This document shows, in pieces, positions 58,501-64,000 of a stretch of 64,000 nt of DNA (its first letter is position 1; every line of letters starts with the position of its first letter). This DNA comes from Eretmocerus hayati (lineage: Eukaryota > Arthropoda > Insecta > Hymenoptera > Aphelinidae), in the NCBI GenBank assembly GCA_029851415.1, contig CM056741.1, forward strand, positions 146,990,522-147,054,521, written 5' to 3'. Made by a program: the position numbers and the translations under genes. Below the pieces are notes generated by a model, which searched no databases, had not been told where the DNA came from, and worked only from the letters and a program-made list of their open reading frames with translations.

Positions 58501-58883
58501 GGATGAAGTCTATGGAAGGCCACTCAATTAAAGTAACGGAATGATTCTCATCAACTTCACTGTGACAAGCTTACAGAACTGTTTAACTTGTCCATTGGAT
58601 GGGCACGAGAAAATTTTTAGACTAAAATGTGAATGAAGATTAGAATCTCCGCAAACTTGCAATAAATGATGCACAGACAAACTGCAAAGTATACCACAAG
58701 ATTGGAGCATTTCATAATGATATAATCGTTGAAAAAAAATTTGCTACACGAAACAGATTTTGCAGCAATAGGATGAATTCAAGCAAAATACAAGTAAACT
58801 TCGAGTCACGGTTCGAGCACAATCTTTGATAACCCTTTTACGGAAATATGAGTGCGTAACGTGACTAAACTTTTTGAGTGCAG

Positions 58884-59327
58884 GTAGAACCGAGGATCAC
58901 ACCATCTTTCTGCAACGAATCGAGTTTTCCTCATTTGACCCAACTCTCCGTCGACAGTTCTAATGCCCCAGTCAAGGAACTATCCTCACACGAAGGCGTA
59001 CTCTGCATCGATGTATTTGCGGACCAGGAAAATGGCGAAGAATTGCCGTTCAGCTTATCATGTAAGACAAAATCTTTGGGACCGAGTCAAACAGTCCCGA
59101 TTTCTCGAATTTATCGACCCCACTTCGGCGTGTGCTGCCCAAAAGACAGTGCCTACGATACCCAACTCAAATACTGCGTACCTGCGGAGTCACGGCTACC
59201 CTTTGATTTGCCCGAACACTGGCTTTGGATTCACGTTGGAGCGCCCAGCTGTGGCCCATATCACGCTCTAGTTGACTACAGCCTGGATCCGAGCGATTTA
59301 CGTTACGATATTGTTCACGGAGTTTAC
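58884..59327 (+). CDS. Second coding exon of the Cys-rich receptor-like protein
   Basis: The acceptor is GAGTGCAG|GTA and the donor is GTTTAC|GTGAGT; exactly 148 codons in phase 0, so it joins the exon at 48554 without a frame change. It contains seven cysteines (FCNES, LCIDV, SCKTK, GVCCPK, YCVP, PSCGP), which with exon 1 makes ten, the number found in the Methuselah ectodomain. A glycosylation site Asn-Glu-Ser lies near its start. The ending YSLDPSDLRYD...GVY resembles the stretch before the membrane part of methuselah-like receptors. No transmembrane helix is present; later exons must lie to the right of the window. A frame in another register (58963-59271) is a shadow. Confidence 0.65.
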
Positions 59328-61390
59328 GTGAGTATAATTTTTTTCAAAGGGGTTCATTTCGTATCGGGGAGGTCAAACTTCTGCGATACTGTTGGTATTG
59401 ATGTCGATTTATCTGCACAGTATCTACCAATCGGATGCATCTCCAAAATTATTACAAAAATTTGAACCCTTTGATACGAAACTATGATTTCGTTTCGTGT
59501 CAAGCCCTGGTTTTCAACGATTTTATCTATGGATTTCCGTGCACGGATTTTATGAATCATGACAAGGGAATAGCCAGATTAATTCCTGCTGTCACAAAAA
59601 CTATGTCACAATTGCTGATAAAATATCTTCAGTTTAGCCCGTAGACCAATTCCGGCGAATAAAGTTAACCCCACATGACCAGGATCAGATGAAGGATCAT
59701 TTTTCGAACGATCCAATCGATCAAACCCGATAGTCTTGAATATCAAGAACCTCAAGAGAATATCAGCAACCTACAGTCTGATCCATTACAACACACAACA
59801 AGCTTGTGATGTAACCATTATTTTATTCGATCATGAAGCATTTGTTGGAGTAGCATGAGAACCCTTGCTTGCTTGCATTTGCTTTATTAGATGGATCAAG
59901 TTAAATCAATTTTAGCCTGGTATTTTGTGAAACGTGACCCTTCGTGCAAGAGTTTTAGAGCTTATCTAGACTGCATCTAGAGATTCATAATCGAATATAT
60001 GCTACAGAAAATCCGTCAACATCAAATCCTTAGTCGGTCCTCGTGATGTTATTTTAATTTGACGTCCTCTTGACGAAACTCCCCCAAAATTTTCTGTCAG
60101 CAAGTTTGATACTAGACGCTACCTCTAATTGGGATGAAACTTTTTCGTTTCTTTGAGGCATTCTGGAGAGCATGCTGCAAATGCTCTTTTAAAGTACTTT
60201 TCGAAGTTTCTCTTCATCTCTGACCTAATCTCTTTTGGAATATGTCCATATTCTCAAAATTTTAATATCGTCTTGGGTATGGCATTTGAACTGGTTTCTG
60301 AGTAAGCGAGTAACTAAACAATTGATCATCTGGTCTGATAATATTTTTTAATAGCGTTACTTTCTGAGGTGGATCTTTAGCTTAATGAACATAGTCTTAA
60401 TGAGCATAATCTAGTTAAAGGGAACCTTAGTTGCATCGAAAATATTGAATTAGATATTTAGACGAACACTAATAGCAGAAATGGTGAGCATTTTTGGTCA
60501 GAAACTGTCCGAATCGCATTGCTACGCATTTCCACTATACAATGTGACCACTATATTTCTGGCAAATATATGTAGCAGTTTTTGGTGCGATGGAGAAAAT
60601 TAGGAGTAAACGTTTTCTGGCTCAAAATTTGATGCTCTTTCGATTGGTCTTTTCAGAATTTGAAAATTTTTTGAAAATTGATTTTTTCTTTTAAAAATTG
60701 GTCGAAAAAAAGATCGGACTCGAATTTTGACGCTTACGCGTGATTGTCCATGTTTTTTACACAAGAATAGCGTTATTCCTCCTACAATCGAATCAAAATA
60801 TTTGAAATGAAGAGATTCAAAATTGCAGATTTGGATGAATTTTGAATTATTAGTCGGGTAATGTGACGGTCAAAACCGTGATTCGAGGTTACGAGTTTTA
60901 GTGACAAACCAGCTCATCCTCGCGAGCAAAGCAACATGAAGCATCAGAGCAAAAGTGAATTCCGGTGTATTTTAATTTGCTGTGTTCAACTAATTATACA
61001 CTTAGTTTGTACTCTGCATCCTAAGGGAGTATTGGGACGCTGTTTTCCGAGGTCTTGGATATTGTGTGTTTCTTGCTTCATTGAAGCCTTTTACTTCTGC
61101 TAGCTCCTGCTTCTGCTGTCATGAGGGGCCGAGGGGGCGAGGGGCCGTGCTCCCGGTGCGAGACGCTCAGTTTTTGCATGAATTGGTGTTATTTTTATAC
61201 GTTACATCAATTTATGGCATCGATCACTGGTTGTACCCTTGCTCATATGAACTGCTTGTTTGATTTCTAACATGTGATGTAAAGTGTGATATTAGGGGTT
61301 ATGGTATGATATTCTATTATTGAGAAATGAATGCTATCTGAGCGAGTGTGCATATAACTCTATTGGATCGAATAAACCAAGAATGATTAT
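59328..61390. other. Intron or 3' flank after receptor exon 2; nothing recognised
   Basis: No further exon with matching phase and domain character was found. AT-rich, apart from a short GC-rich patch at 61115-61165. Confidence 0.45.
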
Positions 61391-62625
61391 TCGAGACTGG
61401 GTATACAAATGGAGTGTCGGAGCTTTTTCTCGGTTTGAAACTGCTCTTACAATATCTCTGTTGATTGTGAGATAATATTATAAGCATAGAAACGTGCTAC
61501 AATGACTGTTTAACCATGACCAAGTTTTTACATAGACGATAAAATCACACTCAATCCGGCCAAGGCCATATTGATGCTCGAGTCTGAGTATACAAACGGC
61601 GCGTTTGAGCCCTTTCAACGGCTCGTGACCAAGCTTTTAGAACCTGAGTCGATTGCTAGATCACTATACGAGTTTGAAGGCAATTATTAACGACATTTCG
61701 ATCAGGATCTTGTTTATTTTGATTGTTCGAATAACTTTATTTTAAAAAATAAGCCGAAATCAATGCTCAAAATTGGGTGTACAAACGGCGCGTTTGAGCT
61801 CATTTGTTGGCTCGAGACTGCTCTTACAATAGCTTTGTCGATCGTGAGATCGTACTATATGCATAGAAACGTGCTACAATGACAGATAAAGCAAGACTAA
61901 GTTTTTACATAGACGATAGAATCACCCTTGAGCCGAACAAAGCCACATCGATGCTCGAGTCTGGGTATACTAACCGCGCGTTTGAGCTCATCCGTCGGCC
62001 TGAGACTGCTCTCATAATACCTGAGTCACATGTTGGATCATCCAAAGAGCTCAGAGATGATCACAAACGATATTTTGACCAGGATCTCGTTTTTTCGTGG
62101 TCTGAATACCTCCATTTTGAGAAATGAGCCAAAATCGCTGCTCGAGTTTGGGTATGCAAACGGCGCGTTTGGGCTTTTTCTCGGTCCGCGACTGCTCTTA
62201 TAATATCAGTGGCGATTGTGAGATCATACCATAAGCACAGAAACGTCCTCTGGTGACAGTCCAATCTTGATCAGATTTCTTCGAAGCCATATCGATGCTC
62301 GAGTCTGGGTATACAAACGACACGTTTGAGCCCTTTCAACGGCTCGTGACCAAGCTTATAAAACCTTAGTCAATCGTTAGATCACAATATGAGCTTATTA
62401 CTAACGATATTTTGACCAGAATCCTTTTATTTTTATGGTCTAAATAACTGTAGTTTAACAAATAAGCCGAAATCAATGTTCAACATTGGGTGTACAAACG
62501 GCGCGTTTGAGCTCATTCGTCGGCTCGAGACTGCTCTTACAATAGCTTTGTCGATCGTGAGATCATACTATAAGCATAGAAACGTGCTACAATGACAGAT
62601 GAAGCAAGACCGCAATGACACTCGC
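61391..62625. repeat. Tandem repeat of 340-377 bp, about three and a half copies
   Basis: CTGCTCTTACAAT-type blocks recur at 61441, 61818, 62192 and 62531, each followed by GTGAGATC...AAGCATAGAAACGTGC. Each unit itself contains a half-repeat marked by AAACGGCGCGTTTGAGC. The frame at 61879-62127 lies within it and is not a gene. Confidence 0.8.
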
Positions 62626-62626
62626 C

Positions 62627-63220
62627 AAGGACAGGTATGAGATCACATCGACAATCGCGGAAGACCGGTATGGGATCAGATCGACACTCGTCGAGAACTG
62701 GTTTGGGACCAGAGCGACATTCACAGCGGAACAGTACGGGACCAGATCGATACTTGCCGACAACCGGTACGAGACCGAATCGACACTCGCCGAGGACCGG
62801 TACAGAGCCGAATCAACACTCGCGGAGGACTGGTACGGGATCAGATCGACACTAGCAGAGAACCGATACGACACCGAATTGACACTCGCCAAGGACTGGT
62901 ATAGGACCACATCAATCTTAATGGAGGACCGGTACGGGATCAGATCGTCACTCGCCGGGAATCGGTTTGGGACCGGATGAACATTCGCTGAGAACTGGTT
63001 TGGAACCAGATCGACATTCACAGAGGACCAGTACGAGACCAGATCGACACTCACCGAGGACTGGTACGAGACCGAATCGACACTAGCCAAGGTCCGGTAC
63101 AAGGCCCAATCAACTCTCACGGAGGACCGGCTTGCGATCAGATCGACATTCACAGAGGACCAGTACGGGACCAGATCGACACTCGCCAAGGAGCGGTACG
63201 GGACTAAACCGACTCGCTCC
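62627..63220. repeat. 33 bp minisatellite, about 18 copies, open on both strands
   Basis: Units resemble ATCGACACTCGCCGAGGACC plus GGTACGGGATCAG. Because 33 is a multiple of three and the unit has no stop, both strands show long open frames: plus 62615-62980 with an 11-residue repeat STLAEDRYGIR, and minus 63270-62587 with 227 codons of SVDLVPYRSSA-type repeats. Most likely a satellite and not a gene. Confidence 0.8.
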
Positions 63221-63484
63221 TCAAAATCAGCCAGACAACCAAGAACGACGTGCGGCGAATCATCATCCACCCGATTATTCTCAGTAAGTTTGAGGACAGT
63301 TTTCTACTAAGGTCGTGTAAATTTGAGCTTGATATTTTGCAAGAAATAATCTGATTAATTTTAGACTTGTCAAGAGACTCTCTGTAATGGTAGAGAGCTC
63401 AGTGTCTCACCTCCAAGTTGAAATTCAAAGAATTTAACGTTTGCGATACTTAGATTAGGATTGTAGCTCATGCTGAAGATATCT

Positions 63485-64000
63485 TCAGCGAAAGTGGAGT
63501 TTCAGTCTTGAACTGTAGTGGACGCGAAAAACATCGATAGCGTGGGCACAGACGGAAATTTTGACTGGAGTGTACGCGAAAAATCTAATTTGGTTCGGAG
63601 CGCACGCTGAAGACACCTTGAGTGTAGGCGTAGGTTAGATTTTCAATTGTAGCGTACCCGAAAGACATTCATAGCGTACGCGAAGATAAGATTATGAATT
63701 GTACCGCACGGTAGAGGCTTTTCAGGTTGCGTTACAATCGGAATTTAATAAGTGTAGCGTACGCAGAAATTGAATTTAGATTGTAGCAGACGTTCATGAT
63801 TCCTTTAGCGTACGCAAAGCTCAAATTCTCAATTGTAGCGCACGCGAAAGACATCATTAACGTACATGAAAATGAAATTTTTAATTGTAGCGGGCGCCAA
63901 GGGCATTTCAGGGTGCACTCAAATTCACATTCAATTTTCGCTTACGCTCAATGTATCATTCGCGTGTGCTACATTTCGAGGTGGATTTCAAGGAATTCAG
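63485..64000. repeat. Degenerate array of TTGTAGCGTACGCGAAAG-like units running off the window
   Basis: TGTAGCG(T/C)ACGCGAAA motifs recur every 40-75 bases (for example near 63520, 63567, 63650, 63757, 63835, 63885), with intervening TTTTCAATTG-type spacers. The right end is outside the window. Confidence 0.7.

Larger units (their letters stand above)
48797..58883 (+). other. 10 kb intron 1 of the receptor-like gene
   Basis: Bounded by GTGAGC and GAGTGCAG. It holds the four-unit satellite array at 49453-56001. The segment 56002-58883 has no supported gene; its small frames (56134-56472, 57846-58256) lack motifs. Confidence 0.55.

Noticed and set aside
62587..63270. Minus-strand frame of 227 codons as a protein gene
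   Set aside because: It is an exact by-product of a 33 bp tandem repeat without stops; the opposite strand is open too.

Overview
This is a stretch of an arthropod, most likely insect, nuclear genome. It is AT-rich, its genes are split by GT-AG introns, and more than half of it is transposable-element or satellite sequence. I cannot fix the order from sequence alone; a hymenopteran would fit. No bacterial, viral or CRISPR features are visible.

The main content is a tandem pair of minus-strand SLC9B-type (NHA, CPA2) cation/proton antiporter genes. Paralogue A spans 15840 to 7255 and paralogue B spans 32518 to 18802. I reconstructed six coding exons for each by joining reading frames across canonical splice sites. 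Predicted products are 613 and 619 residues. Exon lengths agree exactly for exons 1, 3, 4 and 5 (305, 265, 201 and 165 nt), and every intron phase matches, so one gene arose from the other by duplication of the whole locus. Both keep the family's fold landmarks, but both carry Asp-Asn where NHA family members normally have Asp-Asp, so the normally invariant ion-binding aspartate is missing. A conserved RKKS motif sits at the same residue positions in both hydrophilic N-termini. Introns of B are swollen by foldback elements and other insertions.

At the left edge is the first coding exon (296 to 101, minus) of a nuclear gene for a mitochondrial protein, perhaps a GHITM-like inner-membrane protein. 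On the plus strand at the right are two exons (48554-48796 and 58884-59327), joined in phase across a 10 kb intron, encoding a secreted cysteine-rich ectodomain with ten cysteines. It looks like the start of a methuselah-like GPCR, whose membrane part would lie beyond the window.

The rest is repeat biology. There are foldback or MITE-like elements at about 1.9-3.6, 6.4, 12.9-13.7, 14.7-15.0, 19.7-20.1, 21.7-25.7, 27.3-27.5, 29.6-31.5, 36.2-37.1 and 39.1-41.7 kb. A 1.5-1.7 kb repeat occurs in opposite orientation on either side of the antiporter pair (4.07-5.77 and 34.87-37.2 kb). A LINE 3' remnant lies at 41.7-42.0 kb. The large intron of the receptor-like gene holds a 6.5 kb array of four head-to-tail units. 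Each ends at a hairpin followed by CTAG, and each has a different minisatellite at its centre, which suggests a rolling-circle (Helitron/Helentron-like) element. The right edge (61.4-64 kb) is three different tandem arrays side by side.
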